Source of the DNA: Lachnospiraceae bacterium UBA4381
GTDB taxonomy: Bacteria; Bacillota; Clostridia; Lachnospirales; Lachnospiraceae
Direction of reading: 5' to 3'
Length of the DNA stretch: 7,471 nucleotides
NCBI GenBank assembly: GCA_002391105.1
Contig: DGRT01000128.1
Span: 1-7,471, forward strand
The stretch's first letter is position 1, and every line of letters starts with the position of its first letter. Shown here in pieces: positions 1 through 5,619 of this stretch. A program made the translations under genes and the position numbers. The notes under the pieces were generated by a model, which did no database searches, had not been told where the DNA came from, and saw only the letters and a program-made list of their open reading frames with translations.

Positions 1-595
1 CATCCATACTGGTAAGAAGTATCTCGCCTGCGCCCATTTGAACAGCCTTAACTGCCCACTCTACAGCGTCGATCTCCATATCAACACGTCCGCCATTTTT
101 ATATACAGTCCAGCCATCTTCCGGTGTCCACTCATCATTTATCTTAATACTTTCCGAATAACTGAGTGATGGATCAGCAGCTCTTCCCACTCTCCGCCGT
201 CTTGCATCAATCGCAAGAACCACGCACTGGCTTCCAAACTTATCAGCAGCTTCACTGATAAGTGAAGGATTATCTATAGCTGCAGAATTTACAGATACCT
301 TATCTGCCCCTTCTCTGAGGATTGCTCTGAAATCCTCGATGGTTCTGATGCCGCCTCCTACAGTAAAGGGTATAAAGACAGTTTCGGCAACACGTCGGAC
401 CATGTCAGTCACGATATTTCTTTTATCGGAGGAGGCTGTTATATCAAGAAAAACCAGCTCATCAGCTCCAGCCTTATCATATGCCTTTCCACATTCAACA
501 GGATCTCCGGCATCTATAAGATCTACAAAATTTATTCCTTTTACTACCCTGCCGTTCTTAACATCGAGACAGGGGATAATTCTCTTTGTATGCAT
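1..595 (-). CDS. hisF: Imidazole glycerol phosphate synthase cyclase subunit HisF, 3' end missing
   Basis: The first 198 residues of HisF are present and the C-terminus runs off the window. HisF is the cyclase half of cytoplasmic IGP synthase. It takes PRFAR plus ammonia delivered by HisH and gives ImGP (histidine pathway) and AICAR (purine pathway). The sequence shows a (beta/alpha)8 start with CLDVKNGRVVKG (catalytic Asp11), LVFLDITAS, the phosphate-binding FTVGGGI, GADKVSVNS and VLAIDA (catalytic Asp130), and it ends in GAGEILLTSMD. The ATG at 595 has a GGAGA 5 nt upstream and lies 30 nt after hisH, so the two are co-transcribed. Oddity: the distance from Asp130 to the Asp of LLTSMD is 68 residues, against 46 in Thermotoga HisF (from memory). 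The extra residues lie at about 136-157 in the beta5-alpha5 loop. Identity is secure. Confidence 0.98.
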   Translation of the reverse strand, partial: MHTKRIIPCLDVKNGRVVKGINFVDLIDAGDPVECGKAYDKAGADELVFLDITASSDKRNIVTDMVRRVAETVFIPFTVGGGIRTIEDFRAILREGADKVSVNSAAIDNPSLISEAADKFGSQCVVLAIDARRRRVGRAADPSLSYSESIKINDEWTPEDGWTVYKNGGRVDMEIDAVEWAVKAVQMGAGEILLTSMD

Positions 596-625
596 TTATT
601 TCTCCAAATCTATTTTAATTACATG

Positions 626-1231
626 CTACATAGCTGTAAAGTTTTTAAGTATCCTAAGCCCTGTATCAGAGCTTTTCTCGGGATGAAACTGAGTAGCCAT
701 TATATTTCCCTTCTCAACCGCCGCATGAATAGTTACTCCATACTCGGTTGTTGCAGCAACCTCTTCAGCATGTTCAGCCTGCAAATAATAGGAATGAACA
801 AAATATACATAAGGATTATCACCCAGTCCGGCAAGTAACCGGCTGCCGGGATTAACCTTAATATTATTCCATCCAATCTGTGGAACCTTTAATTCATCGC
901 TGCCGGGAATCCTGACTATCCTGCCCTTCAGAAGCCCAAGTCCTTTTACCCCCGGTGATTCCTCGCTCTCTTCAAAAAGAAGCTGAAGTCCCAGACATAT
1001 TCCAAGAAAAGGCTTTCCTGTTTCAGCAAAATCTCTGATAACTTCCACAAGTCCTCTTACTTCGAGCTTATTCATAGCATCACCAAATGCACCTACTCCC
1101 GGTAGGATCACCTTATCCGATGAAAGAATAGTTTCCCTGTCACTTGTGATAATTACATCTTCGCCAAGGAACTGAAGTGCTTTTTCAACGCTTTTTATAT
1201 TCCCTGCATCGTAGTCTATTATTGAAATCAT
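626..1231 (-). CDS. hisH: Imidazole glycerol phosphate synthase glutaminase subunit HisH
   Basis: HisH is a class I glutamine amidotransferase. It hydrolyses glutamine and channels ammonia through the HisF barrel in the cytoplasmic IGP synthase heterodimer. The 201-residue length is normal. Visible marks are the N-terminal IIDYDAGN, the oxyanion-strand PGVGAFGDAM (P44-G47), the nucleophile elbow GICLGLQLLFE (Cys79), the HisF-facing YFVHSYY, and QFHPEKSS giving His183 and Glu185, so the catalytic triad is complete. The ATG at 1231 has GAAAGG at 1246-1241, spaced 9 nt. It is the first gene of its transcript: a promoter and the upstream gene's terminator lie just before it, and hisF follows after 30 nt. 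No hisA lies between the two genes. The roughly 66-nt leader has no His-codon run, so a classical his leader-peptide attenuator is not apparent. Confidence 0.98.
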   Translation of the reverse strand: MISIIDYDAGNIKSVEKALQFLGEDVIITSDRETILSSDKVILPGVGAFGDAMNKLEVRGLVEVIRDFAETGKPFLGICLGLQLLFEESEESPGVKGLGLLKGRIVRIPGSDELKVPQIGWNNIKVNPGSRLLAGLGDNPYVYFVHSYYLQAEHAEEVAATTEYGVTIHAAVEKGNIMATQFHPEKSSDTGLRILKNFTAM

Positions 1232-1303
1232 TTATATAAACCTTTCTTGGAGCTTCCAGAATTATCTTGGATATATTAACTATCTGTTTAATAACCGCTT
1301 TGT

Positions 1304-1331
1304 ATTGTAACACATCTGTCAAATAATTCAA
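1304..1331 (-). promoter_or_regulatory. Probable promoter of hisHF
   Basis: On the minus strand there is TTGAAT (1331-1326), a 16-nt spacer, and TACAAT (1309-1304) preceded by TG one base upstream (extended -10, TGTTACAAT). The predicted start is near 1297, giving a leader of about 66 nt. The -35 overlaps the T-tract of the preceding terminator. A perfect TTGACA at 1324-1319 is only 9 nt from the -10 and cannot serve as its -35. Confidence 0.6.
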
Positions 1332-1367
1332 AAGAAAAAGTGCACCGGCATAAACCGGTACACTTTT
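1331..1367 (-). terminator. Intrinsic terminator after the 72-residue gene
   Basis: The arms 1355-1367 and 1336-1348 pair over 13 positions with one internal mismatch (1343/1360) around a 6-nt loop. The core is ACCGG/CCGGT. On the minus strand the stem runs into TTTTTCTTT. It starts 24 nt beyond the stop of the small gene and separates it from hisHF. Confidence 0.88.
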
Positions 1368-1390
1368 GAAATCTTTATAACCTTAAAAAG

Positions 1391-1609
1391 TTAGATATCA
1401 TTCTGATTATTGATGATCGGGAAGGAACCATTCTCATCGCCATTGAATACATAATATACTCTGTCATCCTCTGGCTTGATATAAACCTCAAGCTTCTTAA
1501 GATCAGCGGCCTTGTTACCCTTATCTGTCCAGATCTTCTTAGCTTCCTTGATTATATCCTCCTGATTAACCTGCTCGCCATAAAACTCAACATAGATATT
1601 AGCCTTCAA
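1391..1609 (-). CDS. Small DUF6465-like protein, TTG start
   Basis: This is a 72-residue cytoplasmic protein with no signal peptide, no membrane segment and no cysteine. The visible layout is a beta strand (KANIYVEFYG), an amphipathic helix (about residues 17-31, EDIIKEAKKIWTDKG), a beta pair (KKLEVYIKPED, RVYYVFNGDENGSFPI) and a polar tail. The VYIKPE...VYYVFNG pattern resembles the DUF6465 family of Clostridia, recalled from memory and not searched. The function is unknown. The start is TTG at 1609, set by a perfect AAGGAGG 7 nt upstream; no in-frame ATG fits. The gene begins 96 nt after the histidine kinase stop and ends before a strong terminator, so it may be the last gene of the two-component operon or have its own promoter. 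I am confident it is a real gene and only moderately confident of the family. Confidence 0.85.
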   Translation of the reverse strand: MKANIYVEFYGEQVNQEDIIKEAKKIWTDKGNKAADLKKLEVYIKPEDDRVYYVFNGDENGSFPIINNQNDI

Positions 1610-1616
1610 CTTTATA

Positions 1617-1623
1617 CCTCCTT
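1617..1623 (-). promoter_or_regulatory. Ribosome binding site fixing the TTG start
   Basis: AAGGAGG at 1623-1617 is a full Shine-Dalgarno sequence 7 nt before TTG at 1609. It is the main reason for accepting a non-ATG start for the DUF6465-like gene. Confidence 0.85.
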
Positions 1624-1654
1624 ACATATATAAAATACGAACTAAAAATACCAA

Positions 1655-1728
1655 GCTATTGCACAAATAGCACATTTAAGCTACATAAAACCAAGAATTA
1701 TAGTATCACAACAATTCTTCTGTGTCAA
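1655..1728 (-). promoter_or_regulatory. Kinase/small-gene junction: candidate -10 box and short hairpin
   Basis: Just after the kinase stop there is a perfect TATAAT (1702-1697). The nearest TTGACA (1728-1723, inside the kinase gene) is 20 nt upstream, which is too long for a confident promoter. Further on, GCTATT and AATAGC (1671-1666 with 1660-1655, loop 5 nt) form a weak 6-bp hairpin followed a few bases later by TATTTTT. Either partial termination plus re-initiation or simple read-through is possible; the sequence does not decide. Confidence 0.3.
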
Positions 1729-3241
1729 TCTGACCTTTAGCAACTGTCTCAAGATCAAAATAAAATACCACACCATTATCCGAATTATAAACACCATATT
1801 TCTGATTATGTGCTTTCATAATAGCTGCAACTATAGAAAGACCGATGCCTGAACCTCCATAACTTCTGGTTCTTGCAGGATCTGTTTTATAGAACTTGAT
1901 AAATACCTTGTCTATACTGTCCTCCGGAATAGGTTCTCCATCGTTATAAACATTTACCCTGACGGATTCTTTTTCCATCTGATACCATATACGAATCTTA
2001 CCACCCGGATTAACATGATGAATAGCATTTGTCAGATAGTTAGTAATAACCTCTTCTATCATAAAGCTGTCCGCCCAGACAAATAATTCATTATCTGATT
2101 CAAATTCTATAGTACATTCCGTGCCCTGTATAAGTATCTGGGAATTATTAACAACATCACGTATAAGAGCTGTCAGATCGAATCTTTCTATGGAAATATC
2201 ATCACCGGTTTCGAGCTGGTTCAGATCTATAAGCTTCATAACCAGTTCATTCATCTTACCGGCTTCATCCATAATGACATCCAGATAATAATCTCTGGTT
2301 TCCTGATCCTCGGCGACTCCTGACTTCAGTCCTTCCGCATACCCCTGTATAAGTGCCAGCGGAGTTTTCAGCTCGTGAGAAACATGAGACAGAAATTCCT
2401 GCCGCATCTCCTCTATATGCTCATGCTCTCGTATATCATTGGACAGTTCAAGATTGGCTATCTTTAACTCTTTGATAGACTTTTCAAGGCGCTTTGACAT
2501 GATATTCATGCTTTCGCCAAGCTCACCTATCTCATCCTGAGTCTTAACCTCGACTTTAGCACTGAAGTCAAGATTGGACATTCTTCTCGCAACTCTGTTC
2601 ATCTGAATGATAGGCTTGGAGAACATATTCGAAACAAAAAGTACTATCAATATTTCAAACAAAAGTAAAGCAAAGGATACACCTGTAAACAGTTTAGCGG
2701 AAAATGCTATACTGTCATGCAGGCTGTCAACCGGAGTACGAAGAACAACTATATAACCATTATTCAGTTTTCCTATCAGATCAAAATAGCTTCCGATTGC
2801 CCTTGCCGTACTTCTTGGTTCTGCCTCTGATACTGTATTTCGAACTATTCTATAAGGATTACGCTCTGTAAACAGGCTGAAATCATAGCTTTCTATAAGT
2901 GACTGAAGTCCGAGCGCTGTCTGATCATTAATCTTAATAGAAGAATAAACCTTTGAATTCTTTGGATTAACTATGAATACAGACGCATTTGCCGGATTCT
3001 GTATATAGCCCTGCAGTCCGATAATCTCATCATTATTCATCGAGATAGCATTTTTCTCATCTTCAAAGAATTCATTGCAGGACCTGAAAGTAGCAATCAG
3101 AGAATTTCTGGTATGAGATATATAGAACTGTTCTATAAAATGATTACTAACAGACCAGGATATAAAAATCGTAACAACAGTCGATAAAAAAACTATGATG
3201 GCTATCTTAAATCTGATCGAGTGTCTAAAGCTGAAATCCAT
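1706..3241 (-). CDS. Membrane sensor histidine kinase (HAMP, HisKA, HATPase_c)
   Basis: This is a 511-residue transmitter of a two-component system. TM1 is at about 12-32, followed by an extracytoplasmic domain of about 150 residues (33-183) with mixed alpha/beta, PAS/Cache-like texture, and TM2 at about 184-206. A HAMP domain covers about 207-258 (SKPI..., QDEIGELGESMN), then a coiled coil to about 283. The HisKA box FLSHVSHELKTPLALIQGY gives phospho-His289. The ATPase domain has an N box (N401, N405), a G1 box (NDGEP, 433-437), an F box (FIKFYK) and a G2 box (GGSGIGLSI, 462-470). All catalytic elements are intact. The ATG overlaps the regulator's stop (TAATG), with GAGGTGG just upstream, so the pair is translationally coupled. 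The signal sensed cannot be read from the sequence. The catalytic core style is common in Lachnospiraceae. Confidence 0.97.
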   Translation of the reverse strand: MDFSFRHSIRFKIAIIVFLSTVVTIFISWSVSNHFIEQFYISHTRNSLIATFRSCNEFFEDEKNAISMNNDEIIGLQGYIQNPANASVFIVNPKNSKVYSSIKINDQTALGLQSLIESYDFSLFTERNPYRIVRNTVSEAEPRSTARAIGSYFDLIGKLNNGYIVVLRTPVDSLHDSIAFSAKLFTGVSFALLLFEILIVLFVSNMFSKPIIQMNRVARRMSNLDFSAKVEVKTQDEIGELGESMNIMSKRLEKSIKELKIANLELSNDIREHEHIEEMRQEFLSHVSHELKTPLALIQGYAEGLKSGVAEDQETRDYYLDVIMDEAGKMNELVMKLIDLNQLETGDDISIERFDLTALIRDVVNNSQILIQGTECTIEFESDNELFVWADSFMIEEVITNYLTNAIHHVNPGGKIRIWYQMEKESVRVNVYNDGEPIPEDSIDKVFIKFYKTDPARTRSYGGSGIGLSIVAAIMKAHNQKYGVYNSDNGVVFYFDLETVAKGQIDTEELL

Positions 3242-3918
3242 TATTCCACCTCAAATTTATAACCTAAAGCTCTTATCGTTTTAATATAAGAGCCTTTATC
3301 TCCAAGCTTTGCCCTTAGCTTCTTTACATGGGTATCTATGGTTCTGGCATCGCCATAATAATCATAGTCCCATACATTATTGAGTATGGAATCTCTGGTA
3401 AGAGCTCTTCCCTGATTCCTTACCATGAACTCCAGAAGCTCGAACTCTTTATAAGAAAGATCGAGCTGTCTTCCATCTACAGTAACCCTGTGGCCTTTAA
3501 TATCTATAACTATGCCTCCTGCCATCAGCTTCTCACCACAAAGCTCAGGATTAGTTCTTCTGAGAACAGCTTCTACCCTTGCAACAAGAATCTTAGGGCT
3601 GAATGGCTTGGTAATATATTCATCCACCCCTATCTTGAAGCCTCTCAGTTCATCCTTTTCAGTTGATTTGGCAGTAAGCATAATAATAGGAACATCTGAT
3701 GTTTCTCTTATCGCCTCACTGGCATCATAACCATTCATTACCGGCATCATAACATCCATAATAATAAGGGCTATATCTTTAGTGCTTGTAAAGGTACTTA
3801 CAGCTTCTTCACCATCTCCGGCTTCAACCACCGAATACCCATCCTTTACAAGAAAATCTCTTACCAGAGTTCTCATCCTGGGTTCGTCATCTACTATCAT
3901 TATCTTGATCCCATTCAT
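3241..3918 (-). CDS. OmpR/PhoB-family response regulator
   Basis: This is a 225-residue DNA-binding partner of the downstream kinase. The receiver domain spans about 1-120, with the acidic pocket D10/D11, phospho-acceptor Asp55 (IIMDVMMP), Thr82 (MLTAK) and Lys104 (ITKPFSP). The winged-helix effector domain covers about 133-225, with LTRDSILNNVWDYDYYGDARTIDTHVKKLR as separate recognisable parts and the C-terminal IKTIRALGYKFEVE. The start chosen is ATG at 3918 (MNGIKIMIVDDE), because GGAGG at 3930-3926 lies 7 nt before it. The ATG at 3924 is only 1 nt from that site, and an upstream ATG at 3972 would add an unrelated hydrophobic 18-residue tail. The stop overlaps the kinase start by one base. 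A palindrome lies in the leader, a possible autoregulation site. The target genes are unknown. Confidence 0.97.
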   Translation of the reverse strand: MNGIKIMIVDDEPRMRTLVRDFLVKDGYSVVEAGDGEEAVSTFTSTKDIALIIMDVMMPVMNGYDASEAIRETSDVPIIMLTAKSTEKDELRGFKIGVDEYITKPFSPKILVARVEAVLRRTNPELCGEKLMAGGIVIDIKGHRVTVDGRQLDLSYKEFELLEFMVRNQGRALTRDSILNNVWDYDYYGDARTIDTHVKKLRAKLGDKGSYIKTIRALGYKFEVE

Positions 3919-3925
3919 AGCCATA

Positions 3926-3930
3926 CCTCC
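3926..3930 (-). promoter_or_regulatory. Ribosome binding site deciding the regulator start
   Basis: GGAGG at 3930-3926 sits 7 nt before ATG 3918 and only 1 nt before the in-frame ATG 3924. It therefore favours the shorter protein, which also matches the usual receiver-domain start. Confidence 0.8.
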
Positions 3931-3959
3931 ATTTATGCAACATATAAATGTTATATATG

Positions 3960-3993
3960 ATATGGATGTCAAATATATATTTTGACACCATAT
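3960..3993 (-). promoter_or_regulatory. Long imperfect palindrome in the regulator leader
   Basis: The left arm is ATATGGTGTCAAA (3993-3981) and the right arm TTTGACATCCATAT (3973-3960). They are complementary except for one extra base in the right arm, around a 7-nt ATATATA centre. It lies between the likely promoter (-10 at 4009-4004) and the start codon, about +4 to +37. A further TGTCA at 3997-3993 makes a 10-bp-spaced direct repeat with the TGTCA at 3987-3983, a spacing seen in OmpR-family tandem half-sites. No T-run follows, so it is not an intrinsic terminator. It could be an operator or an mRNA 5' hairpin; the role is inferred. Confidence 0.5.
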
Positions 3994-4003
3994 GACAAGA
4001 ATA

Positions 4004-4031
4004 ATTATACTCTAACTTGCCATTTAAGCAA
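4004..4031 (-). promoter_or_regulatory. Probable promoter of the two-component operon
   Basis: TTGCTT (4031-4026), a 16-nt spacer and a perfect TATAAT (4009-4004) precede the response regulator. The predicted start is near 3997, giving a leader of about 80 nt that contains the palindrome. A perfect TTGACA at 3972-3967 could mark a second promoter, but it has no good -10 at 16-18 nt. Confidence 0.55.
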
Positions 4032-4070
4032 ATAAAAATGTGATGAGGTTGCTGACTTCAGCTTTATAAT

Positions 4071-4102
4071 AAAAAAGTGACAAGGGGCTGTTCCCTTGTC
4101 AC
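4071..4102 (-). terminator. Intrinsic terminator of the lipoprotein gene
   Basis: A perfect 10-bp stem, GTGACAAGGG with CCCTTGTCAC (4077-4086 and 4093-4102), surrounds a 6-nt loop. On the minus strand it is followed directly by TTTTTT (4076-4071). It begins 7 nt past the lipoprotein stop and cleanly separates that gene from the two-component operon. Confidence 0.95.
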
Positions 4103-4109
4103 AAGTATA

Positions 4110-4694
4110 TTATTCAGCGTCAGTTGCGGAAGCATCAGTTGGAGATGAATTAAACTCGCCTATCATATTGATACCGTAGAATTCACAAAGTCTTGTGAGC
4201 TCTTCCTCATACATACCAAGATAGGTTTTAGAATCAGATATCATACTATTTGCTTCATCAAGCTTATCTGTATCAACCTCATCTATGGCAGCTACTACTG
4301 TATCCATGGCATCTTTCTGATACTCTGCAGACTTGATATAGAGATCAAGAAGATTCTGAACCTCTCCATTAGTATAGCTGAGTGCCTTTAGGTTATTCAG
4401 ATAAGTTTCATAAGTTGGTATAGCATCATTCTGAAGCTGTTCCTTCCAGGTTTCCGAATCAATATCTGCCCCCGGTACATAATAGCTGTTATATATCTCA
4501 ACAGCCTTATCTCTGTCTGCAGCTATTGCAGGAAGATCTACATTAACAAGCTGTACTATTTCCTCAGGACTTGTTGGAGCACCTGCCTCTGTGACAGCTT
4601 CAGTAGTCTCTGAACTGTTATCATCCTTTTTACCACATGCCGCAAAACTGAATAGCATAACTACAGATGTTGCAATAATCAAAAATTTTCTCAT
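4110..4694 (-). CDS. Predicted lipoprotein of unknown function
   Basis: This is a 194-residue secreted protein. The N-terminus MRKF, a hydrophobic core (about 5-18) and the lipobox FAAC give a type II signal peptide with lipidation at Cys20; Phe at -3 is allowed but less common than Leu. Residues about 21-42 are a charged, Ser/Thr/Glu-rich linker. The remainder (about 43-180) is acidic and strongly helical, with no cysteines, suggesting a helical bundle on the outer face of the membrane. I do not recognise a family and assign no activity. The ATG at 4694 has AAGGTGG 6 nt upstream. The gene has its own near-consensus promoter and a strong terminator, so it is monocistronic. Its neighbour downstream is a two-component system, which makes a shared envelope role possible but unproven. 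Confidence 0.9.
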   Translation of the reverse strand: MRKFLIIATSVVMLFSFAACGKKDDNSSETTEAVTEAGAPTSPEEIVQLVNVDLPAIAADRDKAVEIYNSYYVPGADIDSETWKEQLQNDAIPTYETYLNNLKALSYTNGEVQNLLDLYIKSAEYQKDAMDTVVAAIDEVDTDKLDEANSMISDSKTYLGMYEEELTRLCEFYGINMIGEFNSSPTDASATDAE

Positions 4695-4759
4695 AATATT
4701 CCACCTTCATTATTATTCCTTCTGAAAATCAGAGCTGTGCATACGCACATAACTTTGGT

Positions 4760-4788
4760 ATTGTATCATATAAAACCGTAACTGTCAA
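4760..4788 (-). promoter_or_regulatory. Near-consensus sigma-A promoter of the lipoprotein gene
   Basis: TTGACA (4788-4783), an exact 17-nt spacer and TACAAT (4765-4760) with an extended TG motif one base upstream. The predicted start is near 4753, with a leader of about 58 nt that contains a small TGTGC/GCACA hairpin. Only one of the twelve hexamer bases departs from consensus, so expression is expected to be high if not repressed. Confidence 0.85.
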
Positions 4789-4800
4789 AAAAGATAGCCG

Positions 4801-4818
4801 GAAAGAACAGTTTCTTTC
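4801..4818 (-). terminator. Weak hairpin after trmD, possible terminator
   Basis: GAAAGAA and TTCTTTC (4801-4807 and 4812-4818) form a 7-bp stem with a 4-nt loop just past the trmD stop. On the minus strand a T6 run follows only after about 8 unpaired bases, and the stem is AT-rich, so termination would be inefficient. The T-run also forms the front of the lipoprotein -35 box. Confidence 0.35.
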
Positions 4819-4821
4819 TTT

Positions 4822-5553
4822 TTACTGCTTTCTTTTTGCTGCTTTCTTTTTCTTCTTTTCTTCCTGTTTATATTTACTGTAAAGATCAGGTCGTCTGTCC
4901 TTTGTACGCTGAAGAGACTGTTCCAGGCGCCACTCTTTTATCAGTTTATGATTGCCGGATAATAACACCTCCGGAACTGACAGCCCTTCATATACCGGCG
5001 GTCTGGTATATTGGGGGTACTCCAGAAGACCATTATAGAAGGATTCATCCTCGGCACTATCATCACTGCCAAGCGCACCACTTAGCTGTCTCGTTATGGC
5101 ATCCATCATCATAATAGCCGGAAGCTCACCTCCGGTAAGTACAAAATCACCGATAGATACATGAACAGGATTGATTAACTCCAGAGCCCGTTCATCTATC
5201 CCTTCATAATGCCCACATAGAAATACAATATTATCATTATGAGAGAGTGCATTTGCCATGGACTGGTTAAAGGTTTTTCCCTGCGGAGACATATACAGAA
5301 CTCTGGTATTTCCTGAATTAACTCTTTTCATCAGGTCTTTATAGCATAACCATACAGGCTCTGCCTGCATAAGCATACCGGAACCTCCACCATATATATA
5401 ATCATCCACATGATGATTCTTGTTCTGAGCATAGTCACGAATATTCACAGCTTCAAGATTTATAACACCCTTCTCAAGGGCTCTTTTAGTGATACTATGA
5501 TTCATCGTATCCATTATAAGCTCAGGAAATAATGTCATAACATAATAATTCAT
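4822..5553 (-). CDS. trmD: tRNA (guanine37-N1)-methyltransferase TrmD
   Basis: TrmD methylates G37 of tRNAs that have G36, using S-adenosylmethionine, and so prevents +1 frameshifting. It is a cytoplasmic SPOUT-class (trefoil-knot) dimer. The 243 residues show the N-terminal MTLFPELI, YGGGSGMLMQ (54-63), YMSPQGKTFNQ, the knot motifs LCGHYEGIDERAL (112-124) and SIGDFVLTGGELP (133-145), the catalytic pair Arg155 and Asp169, and the tRNA-binding YTRPPVYEG and VPEVLLSGNHK. All are intact. The C-terminus ends in a lysine-rich tail from about 230 (EEKKKKKAAKRKQ). The ATG at 5553 has only a weak AGGG 11 nt upstream. It lies 66 nt after rimM, its usual partner. rplS, which commonly follows trmD, is replaced here by the lipoprotein gene. 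Confidence 0.98.
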   Translation of the reverse strand: MNYYVMTLFPELIMDTMNHSITKRALEKGVINLEAVNIRDYAQNKNHHVDDYIYGGGSGMLMQAEPVWLCYKDLMKRVNSGNTRVLYMSPQGKTFNQSMANALSHNDNIVFLCGHYEGIDERALELINPVHVSIGDFVLTGGELPAIMMMDAITRQLSGALGSDDSAEDESFYNGLLEYPQYTRPPVYEGLSVPEVLLSGNHKLIKEWRLEQSLQRTKDRRPDLYSKYKQEEKKKKKAAKRKQ

Positions 5554-5619
5554 AGCTATTCAAACCCTGCTTTTGAGAACTAAAATAATTCTTTAAATGA
5601 TACAAGACAAAATCAAAGC

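Noticed and set aside
339..686. Plus-strand open frames opposite hisF and hisH
   Set aside because: They are antisense to clearly conserved proteins and have no recognisable domains; they reflect codon bias of the real genes.
1232..1303. His attenuator, T-box or riboswitch upstream of hisH
   Set aside because: The leader is only about 66 nt, has no His-codon run or leader ORF, and no T-box or riboswitch motif; only a weak imperfect pairing near 1244-1263.
1319..1325. Repeated TTTGACA in front of hisH, the regulator and the lipoprotein as a shared operator
   Set aside because: TTGACA is the -35 consensus, so recurrence in promoter regions is expected; only the copy inside the palindrome has extra symmetry.
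3919..3972. Upstream ATG at 3972 extending the response regulator by 18 residues
   Set aside because: The extension is hydrophobic and unlike receiver domains, runs back through the palindrome, and GGAGG is placed for ATG 3918.
3328..3985. Several plus-strand open frames opposite the response regulator
   Set aside because: They are antisense shadows of an intact conserved gene, without protein-like features.
4801..4826. Hairpin after trmD as a plus-strand terminator (it is followed by TTTTT on the plus strand)
   Set aside because: There is no plus-strand gene ending here, and the T-run is simply opposite the lysine-rich trmD end.
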